DNA from: Azoarcus sp.
GTDB lineage: Bacteria; Pseudomonadota; Gammaproteobacteria; Burkholderiales; Rhodocyclaceae
Direction of reading: 5' to 3'
Assembly: GCA_023230755.1 (NCBI GenBank)
Contig: JALNWS010000010.1
Span: forward strand, 1 to 39,384
Length of the DNA: 39,384 nt
This document shows positions 18,095 to 26,587 of this stretch, in pieces. Below the pieces are notes generated by a model. The model made no database searches. It saw only the letters and a list, made by a program, of their open reading frames with translations, and was not told the origin of the DNA. A program made the position numbers and the translations under genes. Each line of letters starts with the position of its first letter. Position 1 is the first letter of the stretch.

Positions 18095-18620
18095 CGGGAT
18101 CTACACCGAACCGGATCCCAACCTGCCCGGCGACTGCGCACAGCAGAGCATTCCGCGCCAACGCCCCCGCTGGCGCGGAGAAGACGACATGGGCGCCCGG
18201 GCTTGCCCGTGCGCCGGCGCGGCTGACGAGGGCGAATCCGGTGCAACAGGCGTTTTGCCACCATCGCGAGTTCGCAGCCCGAACTACCGGCAACTGTCTA
18301 TACTCAAAGCACGGATTGAATGCAGCCTGCCGGGAACCCAATGGAACCCGGCGTGCACAGGAAAATCCGCAACCTCAAGGACGAGTCCGCCCCGGGTCCG
18401 GTTGGCATCATGACGCACGAAATGGGTTGCCCTTCCGCACCACAACCTCGATGCGGCTTGGCGAGAGAGTCCCTTGCAGCGCTCATTTTCCTGGCCGCAA
18501 ATTTGCAGACACAGGATGCGGAGCGTTAGCAGACGCGCTGTGTCATCCACAAGCCCTTCAACGCCATGAACCTTGCGGATCAGGTGCACCAGATACAGCT
18601 CCATGCGGAGACACTCGACC
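18095..18620. other. Long gene-free stretch with hairpins
   Basis: About 525 bp with no convincing coding sequence on either strand. It holds a weak hairpin GGGATC / GATCCC (18096-18101, 18114-18119) right after the transporter stop and a stronger one at 18153-18178. An isolated TATACT (18299-18304) could be a -10 box but has no partner. I recognise no riboswitch or small RNA. Confidence 0.4.
18153..18178 (+). terminator. Hairpin after the BT1 transporter
   Basis: Perfect eight-pair stem CCGCGCCA (18153-18160) / TGGCGCGG (18171-18178) with a 10-base loop, 58 bp after the stop codon. No T-run follows, so termination is an inference from its position. Confidence 0.4.
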
Positions 18621-20273
18621 TTGAGCAACGAAAAACTTGCGAACCGCCTCGCGGAATTGAAGCACCGCTTTATCAACCAGCTTCCCGACCGCATGAAGCG
18701 GCTGCAGGAAGCCTTGCACCCACCAGAGGGAGAACAGGCACCTCCCTCGGCAGCCGATCGTGAAGCTTCCCTGAGTACCGCCCGCGAGTTGACGCATGGA
18801 CTGGCGGGATCAGGGGGTACGTTCGGATTTCCGGAGATCAGCGACGCCGCACGCGCCCTCGGCGACGCGCTTCAGGAACCGGGCGGGAACAGTGGCCCGG
18901 AAGTCATTCCACCCTTGCTCGAGGAACTCCAAACAGAAGCCTCCAAGGCGCTTTGGCGCGTCGATTCGACGTCGCGACCGGTACCGGGAAGACCGGCCTC
19001 CACCACAGCCGAGCTTGGACGAACGGTCTTCCTGATCGAGGCCAATCAGGAAGAGGCAAGTGACATCCGCCTTAAATTGCTCCACTTCGGATATCGGGTT
19101 CATGCCTACGACACGCTGGATGCTGCGCTAAGAGACGTGGAAGATGAGAGCGCACTCGCGCTGATCGTCGACTGCGACTTTTCCGCTGGCGAAAAGCTGG
19201 GCGTTCAGGCGCTGACCGAGCGCCTGTCAACGGCACCCCGAAAATTACCTCTCGTCTTCATTTCGGAGCTTGACGATTTCGACACCCGTCTCGCAGCAGT
19301 ACGCCATGGCGGGCAGGCATACTTCACCAAGCCGGTACGAATCTCCGAGCTCGCGGCCACACTCGACACCCTGACCGAACGCGTTCCGCAAGCGCCAGCG
19401 AAGGTACTCATCATCGAGGACGACGAAAACGTTGCCCGCTTCTACGCTGAATCTCTCAATGCGGCAGGCATGACCGCGACGCTTCTCAGCAACCCGGCCG
19501 GCCTTGCACAAGCGCTTTCGGAGTCCAAGCCCGACCTCATCCTGATGGACCTCTACCTTCCCGTGTGCGACGGAATCGAACTCGCATCACTGATCCGGCA
19601 GCAAGATGCCTATGTCAGCGTTCCCATCGTATTTCTTTCCAGCGAAACGGCCGAAGAGCAACCCCTGCTTGCGCTCAAGCACGGCGCCGACGACTATCTC
19701 ACCAAGCCGGTCGATCCCGCACGCCTGATATCCGTCGTCCGCAGTCGGGCACGACGGGCGGGCGTGCTGCGCGAACAAATCGACCACGACAGCCTCACCG
19801 GGTTGCTCAACCACGGCAAGCTCGAAGAGCGGCTGGAACTCGAACTGTTGCGCGCAAGACGGCTCGGACAACCGCTGGCGTTCGCGATGATCGATCTCGA
19901 TCATTTCAAGTCGGTCAACGACAATCATGGTCATGCTGCAGGCGACCATGTGCTGAGAGCCCTGTCACGACTGCTTGAAGGCCGCTTGCGCCGTACCGAC
20001 GTGGCTGGCCGCTATGGCGGCGAGGAATTCGCGGTGATCCTGACCGACACCGACGGACCATCCGCACTTCGAATTCTCGAGTCACTGCGTGAAGACTTCG
20101 CGGAACTGAAGCACATTGTGGACACAGCCAGCTTTCACGTCACCTTCAGTTGCGGTATCGCCGATTATCCGGCCCATTCGAACGCTTCATCCCTCAGGGC
20201 GGCCGCGGACACCGCGCTGTACTACGCCAAACGGCGCGGGCGCAACCGCATCGAACTCGCCCCATCCCCGTAG
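18621..20273 (+). CDS. HPt-REC-REC-GGDEF diguanylate cyclase
   Basis: Phosphorelay output protein that makes c-di-GMP. From TTG 18621 (GGAG ten bases upstream) it has 550 residues. Order: HPt-like domain with His59 in LTHGLAGSGGTFGF; REC1 (about 134-250) with Asp184 and Lys237 but a divergent acidic pocket; REC2 (about 261-375) with the DD pair in IIEDDEN, phospho-acceptor Asp310 in LILMDLYLP, and Lys362; then a GGDEF domain with an intact GGEEF motif (466-470) and an RxxD inhibitory site (457-460). An in-frame ATG at 18603 is an alternative start without a Shine-Dalgarno. The REC-kinase gene follows after 35 bp, so the two are probably an operon. No membrane segment, so cytoplasmic. Confidence 0.92.
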   Translation: MSNEKLANRLAELKHRFINQLPDRMKRLQEALHPPEGEQAPPSAADREASLSTARELTHGLAGSGGTFGFPEISDAARALGDALQEPGGNSGPEVIPPLLEELQTEASKALWRVDSTSRPVPGRPASTTAELGRTVFLIEANQEEASDIRLKLLHFGYRVHAYDTLDAALRDVEDESALALIVDCDFSAGEKLGVQALTERLSTAPRKLPLVFISELDDFDTRLAAVRHGGQAYFTKPVRISELAATLDTLTERVPQAPAKVLIIEDDENVARFYAESLNAAGMTATLLSNPAGLAQALSESKPDLILMDLYLPVCDGIELASLIRQQDAYVSVPIVFLSSETAEEQPLLALKHGADDYLTKPVDPARLISVVRSRARRAGVLREQIDHDSLTGLLNHGKLEERLELELLRARRLGQPLAFAMIDLDHFKSVNDNHGHAAGDHVLRALSRLLEGRLRRTDVAGRYGGEEFAVILTDTDGPSALRILESLREDFAELKHIVDTASFHVTFSCGIADYPAHSNASSLRAAADTALYYAKRRGRNRIELAPSP

Positions 20274-20308
20274 TCCGCACAGCGGTCAGTCTACACAGGA
20301 GCACGCCC

Positions 20309-21427
20309 ATGGAAGCATTACCCTCACTGAAGGTTCTGGTCGTCGAAGACGACCCCTTGCAGCGTGAAGCCTGTGAAGCCTTTCTCGGGGCCTTGGGGCA
20401 GTGTGCCGTCGCAGCAGCCAATGGCGATGACGCCATCACCCTGTTCGAACACGAACAACCCGATCTGGTCCTGATGGATGTCCTGCTGCCGACGATCGAC
20501 GGCTTCGAGACCACGCGCCGCCTGCGGACGCTTTGTGGCACACGCTGGGTGCCGATCATCTACCTCACAGTCCTCGACAGTTCTGCAAGACTGATCGAGG
20601 GGCTTGAAGCCGGGGGCGACGACTATCTGGTCAAGCCGATGAACGTGGATATTCTGGAAGCCAAGCTTCGCTCCGTGATCCGCACGCTCTCACTTTACCG
20701 CCAACTCGAAGAATCACGCGATGACCTGAAGCAGGCGAACACCACACTCACCCGAGCCAACCGCGAACTCGACGCCTTTGCCTATTCGGTTGCGCATGAT
20801 CTAAAGGCACCATTGCGTGCAATTGACGGCTATCGCGGACTGCTGATCGAAGACTATGGCGAGAGTCTTGCACCGGAGGGACAGAATTACCTGGAGCGCA
20901 TCGGGCACAGTGTTGCGCACATGAAATCCCTGATCGACGACATGCTCGTCTATTCCCGTATCGAAAGAAGCACGCTGAACAACACTACGCTGGATCTGCA
21001 GCCGCTCATCGAGAACATTCTGCCGAGCTATCAACACGAACTCGATGCCTGCCACGCACAGGTCACCACCGTGGCCGCAGGCAGCCTGCGTGCAGATCGT
21101 CAGGGAATCGAACTTGCACTGAGAAACCTGATCGGCAATGCCGTGAAGTTCGTGGCATCGGAACCGGCACCGCGCATCGAAATCCGCTTCGAGCAGAACG
21201 GACAGCGCCAGCATCTTTCGGTCAGCGACAACGGAATCGGCTTCGACATGCGGCACAGTTCGCACATATTTGACATCTTTCAGCGCCTGCACCCTTCAGA
21301 CCGATATCCCGGCACAGGCATCGGGCTTGCGATCGTGAGAAAAGCCATCGAGCGCATGGGCGGGCGGGCATGGGCTGAAAGCGCCCCCGGCAAGGGTGCC
21401 ACATTCCATCTTGAGTGGCCTGCCTGA
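20309..21427 (+). CDS. REC-histidine kinase without a sensor domain
   Basis: Soluble kinase of 372 residues with an N-terminal receiver (residues 5-122: Asp14/Asp15, phospho-acceptor Asp57 in LVLMDVLLP, Lys109 in YLVKPM), a short coiled-coil linker (about 130-153), a HisKA domain with His163 in YSVAHDLKAPLRAIDGYRGLL, and an HATPase domain with N-box NLIGNAVKF, G1 DNGIGFD and G2 GTGIGLAIV. AGGAG lies before the ATG at 20309. The HisKA segment resembles phytochrome-type and PAS-linked kinases. With no input domain, its activity is probably set by phosphorylation of its own REC domain by another kinase. It follows the HPt-REC-REC-GGDEF gene, its likely partner. Confidence 0.92.
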   Translation: MEALPSLKVLVVEDDPLQREACEAFLGALGQCAVAAANGDDAITLFEHEQPDLVLMDVLLPTIDGFETTRRLRTLCGTRWVPIIYLTVLDSSARLIEGLEAGGDDYLVKPMNVDILEAKLRSVIRTLSLYRQLEESRDDLKQANTTLTRANRELDAFAYSVAHDLKAPLRAIDGYRGLLIEDYGESLAPEGQNYLERIGHSVAHMKSLIDDMLVYSRIERSTLNNTTLDLQPLIENILPSYQHELDACHAQVTTVAAGSLRADRQGIELALRNLIGNAVKFVASEPAPRIEIRFEQNGQRQHLSVSDNGIGFDMRHSSHIFDIFQRLHPSDRYPGTGIGLAIVRKAIERMGGRAWAESAPGKGATFHLEWPA

Positions 21428-21430
21428 AAG

Positions 21431-21445
21431 GAGCCGGGGCGGCTC
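21431..21445 (-). terminator. Short hairpin between the kinase and the RND operon end
   Basis: GAGCCG (21431-21436) and CGGCTC (21440-21445) form a six-pair stem with a three-base loop. On the minus strand it is followed by CTTTC. It lies between convergent units. Weak. Confidence 0.3.
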
Positions 21446-21551
21446 AGAAATCCAGTAGCCAGAACTGCTTGACCTCCGGGCAGCCAGACGCTCCGGCCTT
21501 CAGCCCGTCACGCTCATGTACGGCAGGGCTGCGCACGCCCCGAGCAAGCGA

Positions 21552-22037
21552 TCAGGCTGAAACGCGAACGGTAGAAGGCGCTGCCTGGCTGCTTGGACGC
21601 GACGAGTTGTCGAGGTAGAGCTGAACCGCAGGCTTGTTCGCTGCCGAAGAAGCATCGGGATTGCGTTCGGCCTGCGCAGTCGCGGTGGACACGCCGCGCG
21701 AACCTGCCGACGCATCCGGTGCCTGCGACTGCACACGCACAGGGTCGCTTGCCGGCCCTGCCGTTGCCACGGTTGATTCAGGGTCGCGGCTTGCCCTGGC
21801 CTCTGCGGGCCGGGTCACGACCTCGGCCCCGCTTGCAGGCACCTGAGCCGAAGTGGCCGACAAGCTCGCTGCCTCCTCTGCCGCCCGCCCCTCATCGCTG
21901 ATGCTGACCTGAACCGATGACTCAGAGCCCTCCATCCCCGAATCGCGCACAACATCCTGCGCGGCCGGTCGTGACGACTGGCGAGCAGACTGCAGCGCTG
22001 CGGTATCTGCAGCGGGAAGCCGCATTGTGGTATCCAT
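21552..22037 (-). CDS. Ala/Ser-rich disordered protein at the end of the RND operon
   Basis: I do not recognise this 161-residue protein. It begins MDTTMRLPAADTAALQSARQ, has a recognisable patch VQVSISDEGRAAEEAASLSA (about residues 42-61), and is otherwise dominated by A, S, E, P and V with almost no large hydrophobics. It is probably disordered, with no signal peptide, no membrane segment and no cysteine. It is likely real: the ATG at 22037 has a strong GGAGG five bases upstream and lies 14 bp after the RND pump stop, so it should be the last gene of that operon. It may be cytoplasmic. Function unknown, and a link to the pump is inferred only from position. Confidence 0.6.
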   Translation of the reverse strand: MDTTMRLPAADTAALQSARQSSRPAAQDVVRDSGMEGSESSVQVSISDEGRAAEEAASLSATSAQVPASGAEVVTRPAEARASRDPESTVATAGPASDPVRVQSQAPDASAGSRGVSTATAQAERNPDASSAANKPAVQLYLDNSSRPSSQAAPSTVRVSA

Positions 22038-22051
22038 GGTGCCCTCCGGTA

Positions 22052-25000
22052 TCAGGCGTCTTCTGGCGCCATACGGCCCGGGCGTTCAGCGACCTGTTCA
22101 GGCTGACGCTCGCGCCGTGCGATCAAAGTATAGACCGTTGGCACCACGAAGAGTGTGAAGAAAGTGCCCAGCAACAGCCCACCGACAATCACCCAGCCGA
22201 TCTGCTGACGGCTTTCCGCCCCGGCGCCGGTCGCCAGCGCCAGCGGAATCGCGCCCAGCACCATGGCGCCCGTAGTCATCAGAATGGGACGCAGACGCGT
22301 GACCGATGCTTCGATGACTGCGGTACGCAGCGATTCGCCCCCTTCACGCAGTTGATTGGCGAACTCGACAATCAGGATGCCGTGCTTGGTGATCAGGCCC
22401 ACCAGGGTGACCAGCCCGATCTGGCTGTATACGTTCAGCGTGCCGCCGGTGAGCCACAGTGCGGCGAGCGCCCCCGCCATCGACAGCGGCACGGTGAGCA
22501 TGATGATCAGCGGATCGCGGAAGCTCTCGAACTGGGCGGCGAGCACCAGGTAGATGAAGGCCAGTGCGAGCAGGAAGGTCAGCGCCAGACTCGCGGAACT
22601 GCTCTTGAACTCGCGCGACTGCCCATCGTAGTCGATGGCGTAACCAGCCGGCAGAACGCGGCGACTGACCTCTTCGACGAAGGCCAGCGCCTCCCCCATC
22701 GAGTAGTCGGGTGCCAGGTTGGCGGTGATCGCCACCGCACGACGCTGGCCGAAGTGATTGAGCTCACGCGGGCTCAGACTCTCGCTCACGGTGAGCAGGT
22801 TGGACAGCGGCACCATCCCGCCATCCTTGCCGCGCACGAAGATATCGCGGATGTCGCGCGGGTCGGTCCGGCTGTCGGCGTCCATCTGCACCACCACGTC
22901 GTACTGCTCCGCATCGCGCTTGTAACGCGTGACCTGCCGGCCGCCAAGCATGGTTTCAAGCGTGCGTCCGACGACATCGATCGAAACCCCGAGGTCTGCG
23001 GCCTTCTCGCGGTCGACAAGCACCCCGAGCTCGGGTTTGGTGAGCTTCAGATCGGTGTCCGGCGAAATGAAACCGGGATTGGCCTGCATCTCGTCGACTA
23101 TCCGGTCGGTGTACTCGCCCAGTTCCTCATACGACGCCGAACTCAGTACCACCACATTGATCGGACGCGAGCGCGAACTCTGCCCAAAAGCGGCCGGCAA
23201 GACCGGAAAGGCGTTGATGCCGGGAATCGCCCTCAGCTTTGGCCCCAGCTCGCTCGCGATGGCCGATGCGTTGCGCTCGCGCACCGACCAGTCGGTAAAG
23301 CCGGCAAAGGAAATCCCCTGTGACACCGTCGGATTACCGGTAACGACCAGATAGCGATCAATGTCGGCAGTGTGGCTGAAGATGTCCTCGACCTGTGCCG
23401 CGTAGCGTGCCATGTAATCGATCGTTGCGCCCTCGGGGCCACTGAATATGCTGACGACGCGACCACGGTCTTCGACCGGCGCCAGTTCAGACTTGAGCGT
23501 CCCAAGCAACAGGACAGCCACCGCCGCCACCAGGCCGAAGGCGAGCATCACCAGCCAGCGCATCGTCAACATGCGTGTGAGAACACGCCGGTAAGCGGCG
23601 CCGAGCCCCACCAGAAAACGCTCGATAAGAAGATACAACCATCCATGGCTGCGTTCATGGCGCAGCAGCTTGGAACACATCATCGGCGACAGCGTCAGCG
23701 CAACGAAGCCGGACACGATCACGGCCCCCGCCAGCGTCAGCGCAAACTCGGCGAAGAGTTTGCCCGTCCGCCCGGTCATGAAGGCAACCGGTGCATACAC
23801 TGCGGCCAAGGTGACGGTCATCGCCACGACCGCGAAACCAATCTCCTTTGCGCCGCGAAAGGCTGCCGGCAGCGGTGCCATGCCCGCCTCGATATGGCGG
23901 TAGATGTTCTCCAGCACCACGATGGCATCGTCGACCACCAGCCCGATGGCGAGCACCAGCGCCAGCAGGGTCAGCGTATTGACCGAAAATCCCATCACGT
24001 ACATCAGCGCGAAAGCCCCGACCAGAGACACCGGGATGGTCACCAGGGGCACCAGCATTGCGCGCCAGCTGCGCAGGAAGAACAGACACACGACCGCCAC
24101 CAGCAGCACGGCCTCCCATATAGTCGAGAACACCGAGGCAATCGAGCGATCGATGAATACGGTCGTGTCATTGGCGATCGTCATCGACATGCCCTCGGGC
24201 AGTTCGGCCTCGAGCCTGGGCAGCATTTCCAGCAGGCCCTTCTTGAGCTCCAGCGGGTTGGCGGTGGACTGCTTGATCAGTCCCAGCGAGATTGCCGGCT
24301 TGCCCATGAACCGTACCGACGTGCGCTCATTGGCGGGGGCAACCTCGACCCGGCCGATGTCTCGAATCCGCACCGGATAGCCATCCGGCGTGCTGGCCTG
24401 ACGCACGACCACCGCGCCAAACTGCTCCGGATCGACGAGGTCGGTGCGCGCCACCACCGCGAATTCGCGCTCTTGCCCCTCGATACGCCCGGCAGGGAGC
24501 TCGACGTTCTGGCGCCGGATGGCATCCTCGACATCCTGAGCCACCAGACCGAAGGCCGCGAGGCGGTCACGATCGATCCAGATCCGCATCGAGTAACGTC
24601 GCTCGCCGTACACGCGGGCATCGGCCGCACCGGGCAAGGTCTGCAGCCTGGGCTTGACGATGCGGCTGGCAAAGTCGCTCATTTCCAGCGGGGAGTGCCG
24701 GTCGGAAGAGAAGGCAACCCAGATTATCGGGCTCGCATCAGCCTCGACCTTGGCGATCACCGGTTCATCAACGTCATCGGGAAGCTTGCGGCGTACCCGC
24801 GACACCCTATCGCGCACGTCTGCCGCTGCGCTGTCGGCATCACGCTCGATGCGGAAGCGCACGGTAATCTGGCTGCGCTCCTGGCGACTGATCGACGACA
24901 GCACGTCGACGCCTTCAATCCCGGCCAGCGAGTCTTCCAGCGGCTTGGTCACCTGGGACTCGACGATCTCGGCGCTCGCGCCGCTATAGGTGGTGTCCAC

Positions 25001-25138
25001 GGTCACCACGGGTTCGTCGATATTCGGGTACTCACGGACGGTCAGGCGCGACAGCGACATCAGCCCCACGAGCAGTACCATCAACGACAGCACGGTTGCG
25101 AAGACCGGGCGCTTGATGCAGATTTCCGAAATAACCAC
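22052..25138 (-). CDS. RND efflux pump, inner-membrane transporter (HAE1/AcrB family)
   Basis: Proton-driven exporter of 1028 residues, the usual length. It starts MVISEICIKRPVFATVLSLM with the first membrane helix, followed by a long periplasmic porter loop. Helix 4 carries the proton-relay aspartates in AIGLVVDDAIVVLENIYRH, and the C-terminal half has the GLITKHGILIVEFANQLRE segment and a helix bundle to the end. It resembles the MdtB/MexK-like group more than AcrB, by my reading, so substrates (drugs, organic compounds) are not assigned. The membrane-fusion gene lies 14 bp upstream. No outer-membrane TolC/OprM gene is in the operon, so it must borrow one from elsewhere. Confidence 0.95.
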   Translation of the reverse strand: MVISEICIKRPVFATVLSLMVLLVGLMSLSRLTVREYPNIDEPVVTVDTTYSGASAEIVESQVTKPLEDSLAGIEGVDVLSSISRQERSQITVRFRIERDADSAAADVRDRVSRVRRKLPDDVDEPVIAKVEADASPIIWVAFSSDRHSPLEMSDFASRIVKPRLQTLPGAADARVYGERRYSMRIWIDRDRLAAFGLVAQDVEDAIRRQNVELPAGRIEGQEREFAVVARTDLVDPEQFGAVVVRQASTPDGYPVRIRDIGRVEVAPANERTSVRFMGKPAISLGLIKQSTANPLELKKGLLEMLPRLEAELPEGMSMTIANDTTVFIDRSIASVFSTIWEAVLLVAVVCLFFLRSWRAMLVPLVTIPVSLVGAFALMYVMGFSVNTLTLLALVLAIGLVVDDAIVVLENIYRHIEAGMAPLPAAFRGAKEIGFAVVAMTVTLAAVYAPVAFMTGRTGKLFAEFALTLAGAVIVSGFVALTLSPMMCSKLLRHERSHGWLYLLIERFLVGLGAAYRRVLTRMLTMRWLVMLAFGLVAAVAVLLLGTLKSELAPVEDRGRVVSIFSGPEGATIDYMARYAAQVEDIFSHTADIDRYLVVTGNPTVSQGISFAGFTDWSVRERNASAIASELGPKLRAIPGINAFPVLPAAFGQSSRSRPINVVVLSSASYEELGEYTDRIVDEMQANPGFISPDTDLKLTKPELGVLVDREKAADLGVSIDVVGRTLETMLGGRQVTRYKRDAEQYDVVVQMDADSRTDPRDIRDIFVRGKDGGMVPLSNLLTVSESLSPRELNHFGQRRAVAITANLAPDYSMGEALAFVEEVSRRVLPAGYAIDYDGQSREFKSSSASLALTFLLALAFIYLVLAAQFESFRDPLIIMLTVPLSMAGALAALWLTGGTLNVYSQIGLVTLVGLITKHGILIVEFANQLREGGESLRTAVIEASVTRLRPILMTTGAMVLGAIPLALATGAGAESRQQIGWVIVGGLLLGTFFTLFVVPTVYTLIARRERQPEQVAERPGRMAPEDA

Positions 25139-25152
25139 GGCGGCAGCCTCGC

Positions 25153-26283
25153 TCAGTCAGCCGCAGCCGCGACCGCGGCAACCGGGACGATGCTCACCGC
25201 GGCGCCGTCACGCAGCTTGAGCTGACCGGCAGTCACCACCTGATCGCCAACCGCGGGCCCTTCCACGAGCTCGACCATGCCGCCACGGCGCGCCCCCGTG
25301 ACCACCTCGACCCGCTTCGCTCTGCCCTCATCCACCCGATAGACGAACTGGATATTTCCCGGCGCTGCGACCAGCGCCTCCTCGGGAACGACAGGGACCT
25401 CGGGCCGAGACTGCAGAATCAGGCGCACGCGGACAAAAACGCCGGGGCGCAAACGATTGCCGGCATTGGCCAGACGGGCGCGCAATTGCACTGCCCGTCC
25501 CTGGGCATCAACCAGCGGATCGATGGCATCTAGCGTGGCGTCGAAACGTTCGCCCGGCAGCACATCGCTCGTCACTTCGAGCCGCTGCCCGACCTGCAGG
25601 CGCCCGAGATACAGTTCGGGCAAACGGAAATCAAGCTTCAGCGTCGCAATATCCTCGACGTTCACCAGCGCTTCGCCATCCTTGATGTAATCGCCCACAC
25701 TCACCTTGCGGATTCCGGCGATGCCGTCGAAGGGGGTGCGAATCCGGGTACGTTCGAATCGCGCCTGCGCCAGCGCCACCGACGCTTTCGCCGCTTCCAG
25801 TTGTGACTGGGCCGTGTCCAGACCACTCTGACTGACGAACTTGCGCGCGAACAGATCCTCAGCGCGGCGGTGATTGGCCACGGCCAGGCTCAGGCTCGCC
25901 TGCGCCTGTTGCAGTTCGGCACGCTGCACAGCCGCATCGAAAGCCACCAGCACCTCGCCCTTGCGCACCGGCGCACCGTCACGAAAACCGATTTCCGCAA
26001 TGCGGCCAGCCACTTCCGGACGCAGAACGACCGATTCGTTCGACACCAGCGACCCCACCGCGGTGACATCGTCGGCCATGGACCGAGCCCTGACCGGCTG
26101 CACTTCGACCGCCACCGGTGCGGCGCCGGTCTTGCCGGCGCCCGGTTGCGCAACGGGAGAAGCCGGCGTTCGCTCCACGAGCGCAGGCACCAGGGGCAGA
26201 CGACTGGCCTGCCAGGCATAGGCACCAAGCACAAGGAGTCCAACAACGCTCAAGGCGATAAGCAGCGGACGGCGGATGACCAT
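25153..26283 (-). CDS. RND efflux pump periplasmic adaptor (membrane fusion protein)
   Basis: Links the RND pump to an outer-membrane channel. The 376-residue protein has an N-terminal membrane anchor (PLLIALSVVGLLVLGAYAWQ, about residues 6-25), a split lipoyl domain (GRIAEIGFRDGAPVRKGEVLVAFD, and RTRIRTPFDGIAGIRKVSVGDYI after the hairpin), a coiled-coil hairpin of about 70 residues between the halves, and beta-barrel and membrane-proximal domains. It ends in an Ala/Val-rich stretch. No lipobox cysteine is seen. First gene of the three-gene RND operon; no regulator gene lies next to it. Confidence 0.94.
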   Translation of the reverse strand: MVIRRPLLIALSVVGLLVLGAYAWQASRLPLVPALVERTPASPVAQPGAGKTGAAPVAVEVQPVRARSMADDVTAVGSLVSNESVVLRPEVAGRIAEIGFRDGAPVRKGEVLVAFDAAVQRAELQQAQASLSLAVANHRRAEDLFARKFVSQSGLDTAQSQLEAAKASVALAQARFERTRIRTPFDGIAGIRKVSVGDYIKDGEALVNVEDIATLKLDFRLPELYLGRLQVGQRLEVTSDVLPGERFDATLDAIDPLVDAQGRAVQLRARLANAGNRLRPGVFVRVRLILQSRPEVPVVPEEALVAAPGNIQFVYRVDEGRAKRVEVVTGARRGGMVELVEGPAVGDQVVTAGQLKLRDGAAVSIVPVAAVAAAAD

Positions 26284-26529
26284 GACGACGAAACTCTGGA
26301 CAGGTTGAACGACAGACGGGTAGCGGAATTGTCACACACAACACGCTTCAAAACGGCGGACAACGCCCGCCAATTCTGGCGCAGCAGAACCCGTGCGCAG
26401 GCCGCTTTCAGAACGCGGTTCATCCCGCAAGTTCCGTTGGCGCAAAAAACACGTCGACCGGACACCCGCATGGCGCACGAAACAAGTGTCCGACCCGACC
26501 TCGCGCCAGGGCAAGGGCTGCGTACAAAA
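26284..26529. other. Intergenic stretch upstream of the RND operon
   Basis: No gene seen. It should hold the promoter of the RND operon (minus strand), but I could not find a -35/-10 pair that stands out. The purM terminator lies at its right-hand end. Confidence 0.4.
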
Positions 26530-26564
26530 GCACGAAGGCCGGAAAACATCTCCGGCCTTCGTGC
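26526..26564 (-). terminator. Strong intrinsic terminator of purM
   Basis: Perfect 14-pair stem: 26530-26543 (starts GCACGAAGG) pairs with 26551-26564, around a 7-base loop. On the minus strand it is followed by TTTTG (26529-26525). It lies 24 bp after the purM stop codon. Confidence 0.88.
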
Positions 26565-26587
26565 GGTATCAGCAGTGGATGACGACG

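Noticed and set aside
18299..18304. TATACT as a promoter for the cyclase gene
   Set aside because: No -35 partner, and it lies about 320 bp from the start codon.
18566..18763. Short plus-strand frame starting MNLADQVHQIQLHAETLDLE just before the cyclase core
   Set aside because: The first 20 residues look protein-like and might hint at a second frameshift, but the frame then becomes Pro/Arg-rich shadow, there is no Shine-Dalgarno, and the cyclase has adequate starts at 18603 and 18621.
23372..25225. 617-codon plus-strand open frame antisense to the RND pump gene
   Set aside because: Rich in His, Gln and Arg with no hydrophobic core or motif. The minus strand encodes a full-length RND pump here.
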